From assembly GCF_036884655.1 (NCBI RefSeq), contig NC_088340.1, positions 25,615,001 through 25,679,000 on the forward strand: 64,000 bases of DNA, in the 5' to 3' direction. Of this stretch, positions 1 through 10,719 are shown in pieces. Each line of letters starts with the position of its first letter. The first letter of the stretch is position 1. This DNA comes from Musa acuminata AAA Group. Its lineage: Eukaryota; Streptophyta; Magnoliopsida; Zingiberales; Musaceae. The notes under the pieces were generated by a model. The model had not been told where the DNA came from and did not search any database. It worked only from the letters and a program-made list of their open reading frames with translations. A program made the position numbers and the translations under genes.

Positions 1-1104
1 ATGAGTAGGGAGCTTACCGAAGGGTTTTTCGGAAGCTCGCCGGAAGGTTCGTTGGAAGTTCGCGGAGCTCACCGAGAATGATCGGAGCTTTCCGAAGAAG
101 CTCGTTGGAACTCGCCAAGATCAAATCATGAAGTCTAGGAGCTTGTCGGGAGTCCGCAGAATGGTTTCCGAGAGTTTATCGAAAGACCGTCGGAAGTTCG
201 CCGAAAGCTCGCCGGAAGAAGTCTTGACTTATGGACTTTGTAATAGCTTATAAAATGTCTTTAAATTCGTAGTTATCATGTTAATTAGAGTTAAGATTAG
301 GTGTTAATCCTATAACCCAAGTAGGGGCTAATTGGGCCCGAGTTCGGACTGGTTTGGGCCAAGTTTGGAGCTCAACCAGTGAGCTGATTTGGCCTAGGCG
401 GTGGCACCGCCTAGACTGGCGGTGGCACCACCCAGCACCCAAGAGCTGGGCGGTGACACCTCCTAGGCTGGGCGGTTGCACCGTCCAACACCCGAGCACT
501 GGGCGGTGGCACCGCTTGGCTAGGCGGTGGCACCTCCAGCATCGGGAACCCTAAGAGAATTCAAATTTTGGAGCCCAAATTTGAATCCTCTTGAGGCCTA
601 TAAATACCCCTCAAATCTCAGCTGAGATTACAACTTTTTGAGCAGCAAGTGTTTGAGAGAAAGGCCTTAGAAAAGTGTTAGCTTGTCTTGTTTTCAATTT
701 GCTAGTGTTCACCTCCTTCCTTCTTTCTGAAAATCTGTAAGAGAGTGAACCGCTTGTAAAAGTTGTAAGAGGGGTATTCACCCTTCACTTTCAAGAGATT
801 TGCTAGTGGAAGGTGGGAGCCTCATCGAAGAGGGGCCTCGCAAGTGGATGTAGGTCACTTGACCGAACCACTTTAAAAACGGCGTAATCTCTGGTTTGCA
901 TTTCTTATTATCATTTACATTACTGCAAACCTTCTTACTTGCTTTATTTCATCATTATCTTTGCTGCTCAACTTTGCGAATACGCTTTCAAGTTAATCAC
1001 TTCCGATTCTGATTTTTATCGTACGAAAGATTTGTCGAAATCAATGTTTTAATCTGCTGCACTAATTCACCCCCCCCCCTCTTAGTGCCGCTCCGATCCT
1101 AACA
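1..1104 (+). mobile_element. SIRE/Maximus-type copia LTR, 3' part (element C)
   Basis: This is the 3' part of a long LTR whose start lies outside the window. It has a TATA box (TATAAATA, 599-606) and ends in CCTAACA at 1104 after a run of C's. The same end structure occurs at 22084 and, on the minus strand, at 31667, where a primer site follows directly. Here gypsy G1 coding sequence resumes at once, so this is a 3' LTR or a solo LTR inserted into G1. Positions 1-240 are filled with degenerate short units around GGAAG and CTCGCCGG. The lineage name rests on the LTR ends and on the gag of element A, not on pol. Confidence 0.7.
395..545. repeat. Array of GC-rich palindromic units in the LTR U3
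   Basis: Six variants of the self-complementary unit GGCGGTGGCACCGCC lie at about 398, 418, 449, 471, 501 and 524, ending some 55 bp before the TATA box. Related but diverged units (GGTGGTACCACC) occur at the matching place in the LTR of element A (about 32217-32325) and near 22086. The position suggests a cis-regulatory array; that role is inferred. Confidence 0.6.
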
Positions 1105-1107
1105 TGA

Positions 1108-2217
1108 ACATCTAAAAGAGAGCCTTGAACATGAAGAAGAAGATGCAGAAAAAGAGCCACAACCGACCAAAGTTATGGTACATACACTAGTTGGCTACTC
1201 AATCCCACAAACGATGAAAGTTGGAGGCCTTCTCAAACAACAACCGATCACTGTTCTCATCGACACGGATAACACTAATAACTTCCTAAATAGTAAGGTT
1301 GCTATCTATATGAACTTACCTATTGAGTATTGCAGCAGGTTTGTCGTTAAGGTCGCCAACTGACGGATTTTGAAGTGTGATCATAGGTGCCCGCAGGTGA
1401 AACTGTTGTTGCAGGACCAAGAGATAATTGCAGATTTCTTCCTCCTCCCTCTTGATGATCATGAGGCCATACTCAGAATTAAATGGTTGATGACATTAGG
1501 TGATATTTCTTGGAATTTTATGCAACTAATTATAAAATTTTACAGTAAGGAGAAACCGGTGATACTGCATGGGAAACGTGAGGGCGACGTAATGACGATT
1601 TGCACACAACAAATAGAGAAGGTTTTGCATAAAGCATGCAGCAGTTTTTTGGTACAACTTGAGCAACAAACTAAGGGAGAGCCAACAAAATTTGAAGATC
1701 CAAATCTACTTCCTTTGCTTGTTGAATTTTCGGATATATTTGACGAACCGCGCAACCTACCTCTTACCCATCGGCATGATCATTGTATAATGATTCTTCC
1801 AGGCAAATCTCCAGCAAATGCTCAGCCATATCAGTATCCACATCTCCAAAAGGATGAAATAGAAAGGATTGTAAAAGAGATGCTCAAAACAGGAGTTATT
1901 CGGCCAAGTTGCAGCCCCTACTCTTCATCGGTGCTCCTCATACGAAAGAAGGATGGAATATGGTGATTATGTGTTGATTACCGAGCTCTCAATGGCATAA
2001 CCATCAAGGATAAATACCCTATTCCAGTAGTAGATGAGTTGCTAAGGGAGCACAAATCTTCACAAAGCTGGACCTTCGATCCGGGTATCATCAAATACGA
2101 GTATGCGAAGAAGACATACCGAAAACCACCTTTTGAATACACAACAACCACTATGAATTTTTGCTTTCTTCATAAGAAGGTGGAATATCTTGGGCATATC
2201 ATATCAGAGGAAGGTGT
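1108..2217 (+). pseudogene. G1 gag end, protease and N-terminal reverse transcriptase remnant
   Basis: The reading frame carries an aspartic protease core with LIDTDNTNN at about 1250; G2 has LIDTGSTNN, so the active-site Gly is changed to Asp here. The N-terminal reverse transcriptase follows (GVIRPSCSPYSS, then [21 protein letters not shown]). In-frame stops lie at about 1361 and 1964. After VVDELL the frame shifts, and the fingers-palm part is joined straight to NFCFLHKKVEYLGHII near 2129-2180, so the YxDD active site is missing. The same junction occurs in G2. The sequence is cut at 2217 by copia D. It cannot code for an active polymerase. Confidence 0.85.
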
Positions 2218-3130
2218 TGCTAGTCATAGGTGCCCAGCAAGCCAATCACGTGAGTGATGGCACGTGTGACTTGATACAGAATCTTTTTGCTTATTATATT
2301 TTGGCGTATATCACTTTATAACTATTGCATAAATGCATATATATATTGTGATGTCCTTGGATTTGTGCAATGGGAATCGGATCGTGATGAGATCACGATA
2401 ATGAGATCGATTCACCTTTAAACACATATCCTAAATAATCCCGGTCATAGGTTACTCGAGAAGGACATCGTGATAACCGGATAGACTGGTGTGCTGTATA
2501 CCCGTCCATATGATGGATGCAGTTGGTCTCATAGTTGCTCATGTAGGGACACTAGGGATACAGTACAGGTGCTCATTGGAGAATGAGTTCACTGATTGAT
2601 CCGCTTACGGAATGCTGGATGGTTGATGATGCCTTATTGTCAGACAGCGATTCCGTAGTCCTAGTGGTGTATCTGGTCCTTAGACTTGAGACACCAAGGA
2701 TGTCCTGTATGAGTGCTCCACTCTTTGATACCAGACTTATAGGTTTGGCTGTTCCCAGATCTAGTACAGCTGGTCATTGGGAGTGGTAGTCGACCTTACG
2801 AGGGCTATTGAGTGTCGATAGAGGATCATCCACTCTCGGTATCATGAGAGGAATATCCCATGTGTTCTTGCTCAGACAAATCCCTGGCCAGGGTCATTCG
2901 GGTTGAGAGAGAAAGAGTTCTCCGGGAGAATCCGATTAGAGCGAGACTCGAGTAGAAACCGTATGGGTCTGACAGCACCATGCTCGATATACGGTCTCTG
3001 GGATATTAGATGGATGAGGGACTATAGGTACATGGTAACTGAGGACAGACAGGTCCAATGGATTGGATTCCCCTGTATCGTCTGGGGATTACGGCGTAGT
3101 GGCCTAGTACTTCCGTAGTCGATGAGTCGA

Positions 3131-3158
3131 GTGAATTATTACAGAGATAATAATTCAC
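3131..3158. other. Perfect 11-bp inverted repeat in the copia LTR
   Basis: GTGAATTATTA (3131-3141), a 6-base spacer, then TAATAATTCAC (3148-3158). The hairpin is kept in the young LTRs. It is recognisable with a changed spacer or a few arm changes in the old fragments near 33477, 34986 and 38507. Confidence 0.75.
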
Positions 3159-3352
3159 TTAGTTAGAAGGAGTTCTGACAGGTATGACTCACGGCCAGCT
3201 CGATATTGGGCCTAGAGGGTCACACACATATGGTAGGCATTGCGATGAGTAGAGGTTCGGATATGAGATATCCGACGGAGCCCTTGTCTTATTGGATGCA
3301 GATCCAATACCCACTAGGGAAAAGGACCCATTAGGGTTTAGACACGGGATCT

Positions 3353-3360
3353 CTATAAAT
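3353..3360 (+). promoter_or_regulatory. TATA box of the copia D 5' LTR
   Basis: CTCTATAAATAGG lies about 355 bp before the LTR end. The same box is found in every related LTR in the window. Confidence 0.75.
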
Positions 3361-3714
3361 AGGAGGGATTCACAGCCTCATAGGCTAGAGTCTTTGCTTG
3401 CCCTTCCTATTCTCCTCTCCCTCTCCACCTCAGAGTAGGCCTGGAGTTTTGAGGAGCGTCGTCGTAACCCTGCTGTGTGGATCACCGCTAGAGAGGAGGA
3501 CGCTTGACCTCCTTCACCCTCTCCTGAGGATCTGCAAGGAAACAGGGATATACGATCTCCCTAGGTAACACAATCTCTATACGCAGTTTTGTGTTTTGCG
3601 GATTTTGCGCACCAATCTTCGCACGACGACGAACATCTTTTTGGGAATCGGGGATTTTTGTTTTCTTGTTCTTCCGCTGCGCATATGATGTCGCCCCCCA
3701 TGATTTCCCAACAG

Positions 3715-3726
3715 TGGTATCAGAGC
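3715..3726 (+). other. Primer binding site of copia D (tRNA-iMet type)
   Basis: TGGTATCAGAGC begins two bases after the LTR end. It is the usual complement of the initiator methionine tRNA 3' end in plant LTR retrotransposons. Confidence 0.9.
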
Positions 3727-5565
3727 TAGGTTGTTCATGCGAATGATTGGTTTTTGAACTGCGTGTGTTGTGTTTAGGAAGAATATTGACGTCAAAATCG
3801 TTGACGCAAAAGCAAGGAAGGGCAGCAACAGTTGCTGCCCTCGATCTGCATGCCTGCAGCCAGCCGCAGCCGCAGCCAGGCAGCACAGCGCCGGCGCATA
3901 CGCAAGCGCTGTGCTTGCAGTAGCCGGCCGGCGATCTGCTTGCAGCAGGCTTGCGGCCGGCGGGGCTGGGAGCCCGCTCGGTAGAAGCGCCTGCGGCCAC
4001 TGAGCCCGCGGGCAGAGGCGCCGCGGGGCAGCAGCGCGGGCTGAGGCACCGCAGGGCAGCGGCGCCTGTGGCCGCTGCTCCCACGGGCAAAAACCCCGCA
4101 GGGGCGGCCGCCAGCGAGACAGCACCACCTGCGGGCGCTGACTCGCGGGCAGAACCGCCCGCGAAGGCGGCGGCGCCCGCGGGGGCGCCCACCTGCAGCG
4201 GCAGCGACCCCAGCGGGCGTGCCACCTGCAGGCGAGGGCAGTGCCCTCGCCCTCGCCGCACAGGCCGCCGCCAGCAGGGTGGCGGCGGCGGCGGCGCAGC
4301 AGCGAAAAGGGGAAAGGGTATTAGGGTTTTCTACGCAAAAGACAGTTTTGCCCCTCGGAATTTGAGAAATTCCAGTTTCTGTCTTTTGTCCAAATTACGA
4401 AAATACCCTTAGGAATTGAGAAATTCCCTATATATCCCTGATTTTAGAAAATATTAATTAATTAAAAGGTTTAGTTGATTATTATTTTTATTATCTAGTA
4501 GTCCTACATAATGACGATTATTTATACATGTGATGTATGATGAGTGGACGGATGATCATGGACCGTGTGATGTGTGTACTTGTGATTATTATTATTGAGG
4601 TCTGCGAACCTCCATTATATTTCTCGTTTATTGTCGGGCCTGCGTGCCTATGATTAGGTTGTAATCACATGAGGAGGCGCAGCGGGAGCGTGGAAGCCAT
4701 AGCGGGACTCACGAGACGGACGATCGTGATGCATGAAGATGCATCAAGATGTCGACGGAACCAACGAGGACGAGATGGACGATCACAAGGCATGGAGATG
4801 CACCGTTGCACACATAGATCTTGATGTGAGTGATTAGGCCTACTGGCTCGGGCCTAATCATATTAGGTTGTGGTCCATGATCATCTGGTGTGATTGCTTA
4901 TACACATACTAGATATGTATATATATTTGCATGCGATATAGATATATATTAAATATGTACATGTGTGACATGTCATATTAGGAGACCAAATCATAGAAAC
5001 ATCTCTCGATAATATTAAGTCGGTAAACGTGAGGCAATTAGATTGACCCACGTGGCCTTCCATCGTTATGAGTAGGAACCGAATCCCGGTGTAGGTTGAG
5101 TTGGTCGAGTCCCTCGAGACTCACCTATATCGCGATTCGTTATCTTGCTTACGACATAGAGATGTCACCGGTGACCTGAGGGCATGATATGCTTGGTCGA
5201 GTCCCTCGAGGGTATATCATCAAATCAGACTCATCTTGTAACGAAGGTGTTGACTTAACCGAGCATCATGGTTGGTCGAGTCCCTCGAGGCCATGGTGAT
5301 TCGGAGGCCGAACAGGACGGGAATCACAAGGAGTTGTGATCGGCAAGAGTTGTCTACCTTTTAGGCTTAGTGTGATTGGTCGAGTCCCTCGAGGTTACAC
5401 TAAGACGCTGATTGGATCCTGATCCCCACTAGAAGTCTGCCGGAGACTTCCGTTTCACGTGCTGAGGGTGTCGCGTGACTCGTTAGTAAAATAGTGGGAG
5501 CATATTAAGATAGAAGTCCATATCTTGATTGTTTATTTCTTGCAAAATCTGCATGTTATTCATTT
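3727..5565 (+). other. Long 5' leader of copia D
   Basis: About 1.8 kb separates the primer site from gag. Positions 3833-4310 are extremely GC-rich (simple Ala/Gly/Pro/Arg codon-like repeats such as GGCGCCCGCGGG), and open frames there exist on both strands only because stop codons are rare. The rest is AT-rich and ends with the four-hairpin array at 5091-5404. I see no gene in it. Confidence 0.8.
5091..5404 (+). other. Four-hairpin array with an invariant apical motif
   Basis: The motif TTGGTCGAGTCCCTCGAG occurs four times (5101, 5193, 5272, 5376), 79-104 bp apart. Its core can fold as TCGAG-TCC-CTCGA. Each copy is flanked by a different pair of complementary arms: 5091-5100 with 5120-5128 (one bulge), 5184-5192 with 5212-5220, 5259-5271 with 5291-5304, and 5366-5375 with 5395-5404. 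The arms differ between units but pair within each unit, with several G-T pairs. The array sits between primer site and gag, where packaging, dimerisation or translation signals are expected; its role is unknown. Confidence 0.8.
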
Positions 5566-8500
5566 TTGCTACATCTTTATTTTCAGAAAATGTCGCTTTC
5601 AAATCCCTTACGTGGCATACTTGATGTCAACCGCCTCACTGGTCCAAATTATACGGACTGGCTCCGTAACTTGAGAATTGTTCTCACAGCGGAGAATATC
5701 GTGTACGTCCTTGATACAGTGATGCCTACGCCCGAAGAAGGGGCAAGCGAGGATGAGATCGCTCGCTACGTGAAGTACATTGATGACTCCACTCTTGCTC
5801 AGTGCTATATGTTGGGCTCTATGACTCCAGAGTTATAGAGACAACATGAAAAGATGGATGCCAGATCCATTCTCCTACATGTCCGTAAATTGTTTGAGGA
5901 ACAGGGAAGGACTCAACGATATGAGATATCCAAGAGCCTTTTCCGCGCTAGGATGACTGAGGGGACACCGGTTCAGAACCATGTCCTAAAGATGATTGAG
6001 TGGATAGAGAAACTCACAGGTCTAGGAATGGTCCTAGAGGATAACTTGTGTGTGGACATTGTGCTTCAGTCCCTACCAGATTCCTTTTCACAGTTCATAA
6101 TGAACTTTAATATGAACAAGCTTGAGGTGACTCTCCCAGAGCTCCTCAATATGTTGAGGGAGGCAGAGAGTACTATTAAGAAAGAGAAGCCAGTTCTCTA
6201 CACTGGTGAGACCAGAAAGAAAAGGAAAGCAGAAAGGTCCCTTAAGAAGGGAAAGGGCAAGGGCAAACAAGGTAAAGCAAAGGTTGCTAAGAAAGACCCA
6301 ACAAAGGACAAAGGCCAGTGCTTCCACTGTGGTAAAGATGGGCACTGGAAGAGAAACTGCAAAGAGTACCTTGCAGAAAGGGCGAAACAAAAGCTTGATG
6401 AAGCTTCAGGTACATTCATGATCGGTCTCCATTTGTCAGACTCTTATGATAACACATGGGTATTAGATACCGGTAGTGCTTATCATATATGTAATTCGTT
6501 GCAGGTTCTGGCAAGGCCTAGGAGACTAGAGAGAGGCGAGATGGACCTCAAGATGGGTAATGGAGCAAAAGTTGCTGTTTTAGCTGTTGGCGAGGTCGCC
6601 CTACATCTGCCTAGTGGAGCTTTTATTGCATTAGATGCATGTTATTTTGTTCCTTCTATTATCAAAAACATTATCTCCATTTCATGTTTAACAGTTAGTG
6701 GATATAAATTTGTTTTTGAGAACAATGGTTGTTCGATATTATTAGATGATAAGATCATCACGAAAGGAACATTGCATAATGGTTTATTTATGTTAGACAC
6801 CACTCCACATATCATGAATATAAATATGTCCAAAAAGGAAACGAGATGAGTTGAACAGTGCATACCTGTGGCATTGTAGGCTAGGTCACATCCATGAAAG
6901 AAGGATTCAAAAGTTGCTAAATGATGGATATCTAGATCCATTCGACTATGTGTCATATACAACTTGTGAGCCTTGCATTCGTGGAAAACTGACCAACTCT
7001 CCATTTAGTGGAACTGGAGAGAGAGCCACTGAGTTGTTAGAACTCATACATAGTGATGTATGTGGACCCATGTCAACTCATGCCATTGGAGGTTACTCCT
7101 ACTTCATTACATTTACTGATGATTTCTCAAGGTATGGATATGTGTACTTAATGAAGTACAAGTCCGAGGCCTTTGAGAAATTCAGAGAGTATAAGAATGA
7201 GGTGGAGAACCAGACTGGAAAGAGTATCAAAACTCTTCGATCAGATCGAGGAGGTGAGTACTTAAGTACAGAGTTTACTCACTTCCTCAAGGACCATGGG
7301 ATATTATCCCAATGGACACCTCCTTATACACCTCAGCTCAATGGTGTCTCTAAAAGAAGAAATCATACATTATTAGATATGGTACGGTCCATGATGAGTT
7401 TCGCTGACCTACCCATCTCATTCTGGGGATATGCCCTAGAAATCGCAGCTTACCTTCTGAACAGAGTTCCAACTAAGTCGGTGGTGTCTACACCATATGA
7501 GATATGGAAAGGGAAGAAGCCTGATCTTAAAATAGTTAAGATTTGGGGCTGCTCTGCCCATGTTAAAAGACACAACCCCGATAAGTTAGAATCAAGGACA
7601 GGGCGATGTAAATTTGTGGGATACCCCAAGGAAACTTGTGGGTATTACTTCTATCATCTCGAGGACCAAAAGGTCTTTGTAGCTAAGAGAGCAGTGTTCC
7701 TTGAGAAGGAACACATTCTTGACGGAGACAGTGGGAGAATGATAGAATTGAGCGAGGTTGGAGAACCAAGCTCAAGCACCACTCTACAGCCCGAGTCTGT
7801 TCAGGTATCTAATACACAAGTTTCAACTTTACGCAGGTCTGATAGAGTATCCCATCCTCCTGAGAGATATGTGGGATATATTAGAGCAGAGGATGTAGAG
7901 GATATTGATCCTCAGACCTACGAGGAGGCTATTATGAGTATAGACTCCGGGAAGTGGAAAGAAGCCATGAATTCTGAGATGGATTCTATGTACTCCAATA
8001 AGGTTTGGAACCTAGTTGATGCACCCGAAGGTATTGTACCCATCGGTTGCAAGTGGATCTTTAAGAAAAAGATCGGAGTAGATGGAAAGGTAGAGACCTA
8101 TAAAGCAAGGCTAGTGGCTAAGGGGTATCGTCAAAGGCAAGGTGTTGACTACGACGAAACTTTCTCACCCGTAGCAATGCTAAAATCCATCAGAATTCTA
8201 TTGGCTATTGCAGCACACTATGATTATGAGATCTAGCAGATGGATGTGAAAACCACATTCCTCAACGGGAACCTGGAGGAGGAGGTGTATATGATGCAAC
8301 CTGAGGGATTCGTGTCCAAGAACTGCCCAGATAAGGTGTGTAGGTTGCTTAGATCCATTTATGGACTAAAGCAAGCTTCCCGAAGTTGGAACATAAGATT
8401 TGATGAGTCAATCAGATCTTATGACTTCGTTAAGAACGAAGATGAGCCTTGTGTGTACAGGAAGGTAAGTGGGAGCGCTATCACCTTTTTGGTGTTATAT

Positions 8501-9152
8501 GTGGATGACATCCTCATCATTGGGAATGATGTAGGAATGCTATCCACAGTAAAGACTTGGTTATCTAGACACTTCTCCATAAAGGACTTAGGGGAAGCAT
8601 CCTATATCTTGGGGATTAGAATCTATAGAGATAGATCCAAGAGGATGCTTGGCTTGTCCCAGTCCAGGTACATAGAAATCATTGTCAAAATGTTTGGCAT
8701 TGAAAATTCTAAGAAAGGGCGAACATGGATATGATACCTTATGCCTTAGCAATATGGTATATCATGTATGCCATGCTATGTACTAGGCCTGATATAGCGC
8801 ATGCTCTGAGTGTCACGAGCAGGTATCAGGCGGATCCAGGCTTGGAGCACTGGAAAGCAGTAAAGTGTATCCTTAAGTACTTGAGAAGGACTAAGGATTT
8901 TTTACTAGTATATGGAGGTAATAGCCTTAAGGTTGAAGGCTTCACTGACTCAAGTTTTCAGTCTGATGTCGATGATAGCAAGTCGAATTCAGGGAATGTG
9001 TACACCTTGAATGGAGGAGCAGTGTGCTAGAAGAGTTCCAAGCAAGATACCACTGCTAACTCGACCACAGAGGCGGAGTACATTGCTGCATCGGATGCAG
9101 CAAAGGAGGGAGTCTGGGTGAAGAAGTTCATCACAGATTTGGGAGTCGATAC

Positions 9153-10645
9153 TGTTGGGAAATCATGGGGGCGACATCATATGCGCAGCGGAAGAACAAG
9201 AAAACAAAAATCCCCGATTCCCAAAAAGATGTTCGTCGTCGTGCGAAGATTGGTGCGCAAAATCCGCAAAACACAAAACTGCGTATAGAGATTGTGTTAC
9301 CTAGGGAGATCGTATATCCCTGTTTCCTTGCAGATCCTCAGGAGAGGGTGAAGGAGGTCAAGCGTCCTCCTCTCTAGCGGTGATCCACACAGCAGGGTTG
9401 CGACGACGCTCCTCAAAACTCCAGGCCTACTCTGAGGTGGAGAGGGAGAGGAGAATAGGAAGGGCAAGCAAAGACTCTAGCCTATGAGGCTGTGAATCCC
9501 TCCTATTTATAGAGATCCCGTGTCAAAACCCTAATGGGTCCTTTCCCTAGTGGGTATTGGATCTGCATCCAATAAGACAAGGGCTCCGTCGGATATCTCA
9601 TATCCGAACCTCTACTCATCGCAATGCCTACCATATGTGTGTGACCCTCTAGGCCCAATATCGAGCTGGCCGTGAGTCATACCTGTCAGAACTCCTTCTA
9701 ACTAAGTGAATTATTATCTCTGTAATAATTCACTCGACTCATCGACTACGGAAGTACTAGGCCACTACGCCGTAGTCCCCAGACGATACAGGGGAATCCA
9801 ATCCATTGGACCTGTCTGTCCTCAGTTACCATGTACCTATAGTCCCTCATCCATCTAATATCCCAGAGACCGAATATCGAGCATGGTGCTGTCAGACCCA
9901 TACGGTTTCTACTCGAGTCTCGCTCTAATCGGATTCTCCCGGAGAACTCTTTCTCTCTCAACCCGAATGACCCTGGCCAGGGATTTGTCTGAGCAAGAAC
10001 ACATGGGATATTCCTTTCATGATACCGAGAGTGGATGATCCTCTATCGACACTCAATAGCCCTCGTAAGGTCGACTACCACTCCCAATGACCAGCTGTAC
10101 TAGATCTGGGAACAGCCAAACCTATAAGTCTGGTATCAAAGAGTGGAGCACTCATACAGGACATCCTTGGTGTCTCAAGTCTAAGAACCAGATACACCAC
10201 TAGGACTACGGAATCGTTGTCTGACAATAAGGCATCATCAACCATCCAGCATTCCGTAAGCGGATCAATCAGTGAACTCATTCTCCAATGAGCACCTGTA
10301 CTGTATCCCTAGTGTCCCTACACGAGCAGCTATGAGACCAGCTGCATCTATCATATGGACGGGTATACAGCACACCAGTCTATCCGGTTATCACGATGTC
10401 CCTCTCGAGTAACCTATGACCGGGATTATTTAGGATATGTGTTTAAAGGTGAATCGATCTCATTATCGTGATCTCATCACGATCCGATTCCCATTGCACA
10501 AATCCAAGGACATCACAATACATATGCATTTATGCAATAGTTATAAAGTGATATACGCCAAAAATATAATAAGCAAAAAGATTCTGTATCAAGTCACACG
10601 TGCCATCACTCACGTGATTGGCTTGCTGGGCACTTATGACTAGCA
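9153..10645 (-). repeat. 3' LTR of copia E
   Basis: On the plus strand it starts TGTTGGGAAATC and ends GACTAGCA; 1493 bp. The polypurine tract of E (reverse complement of ATCTCCCACTTGA) abuts it at 10646-10658. Confidence 0.95.
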
Positions 10646-10719
10646 ATCTCCCACTTGACCTAAAGCCAATCACCTATGTGTCTGATCCCCATCAGACCCC
10701 TGTGACGCTCAAAGACAAT

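Larger units (their letters stand above)
2218..3713 (+). repeat. 5' LTR of copia D
   Basis: It runs from TGCTAGTCATAGG to CATGATTTCCCAACA, is 1496 bp long and matches 18219-19714. The promoter is marked by TATAAATA at 3353-3360. Short ORFs inside it recur in every copy only because the LTR recurs. Confidence 0.95.

Noticed and set aside
2583..3118. Short ORFs of 68-74 codons repeated near 10000, 17200 and 18700
   Set aside because: They recur only because they lie inside the copia LTR, upstream of its promoter. Small indels between copies are not frame-preserving in general.
3715..3726. TGGTATCAGAGC as part of a tRNA gene
   Set aside because: Only the 12 bases matching the tRNA 3' end are present, next to an LTR; no cloverleaf can be drawn.
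3488..4412. Long overlapping open frames (up to 257 codons) on both strands, also at 15708-16592
   Set aside because: They come from the GC-rich leader block of copia D and E, where stops are rare in all frames. They have low complexity, no domain and no shared preferred frame.
5091..5404. Regularly spaced 18-base repeats as a CRISPR-like array
   Set aside because: Only four copies, in a plant retrotransposon leader, and the spacers take part in stems with the repeats' flanks.
6088..6419. Minus-strand ORFs with Phe/Leu-rich sequence (also 13724-14055 on plus)
   Set aside because: They are antisense to the Lys-rich gag and zinc-knuckle region of the copia elements, which explains the composition.
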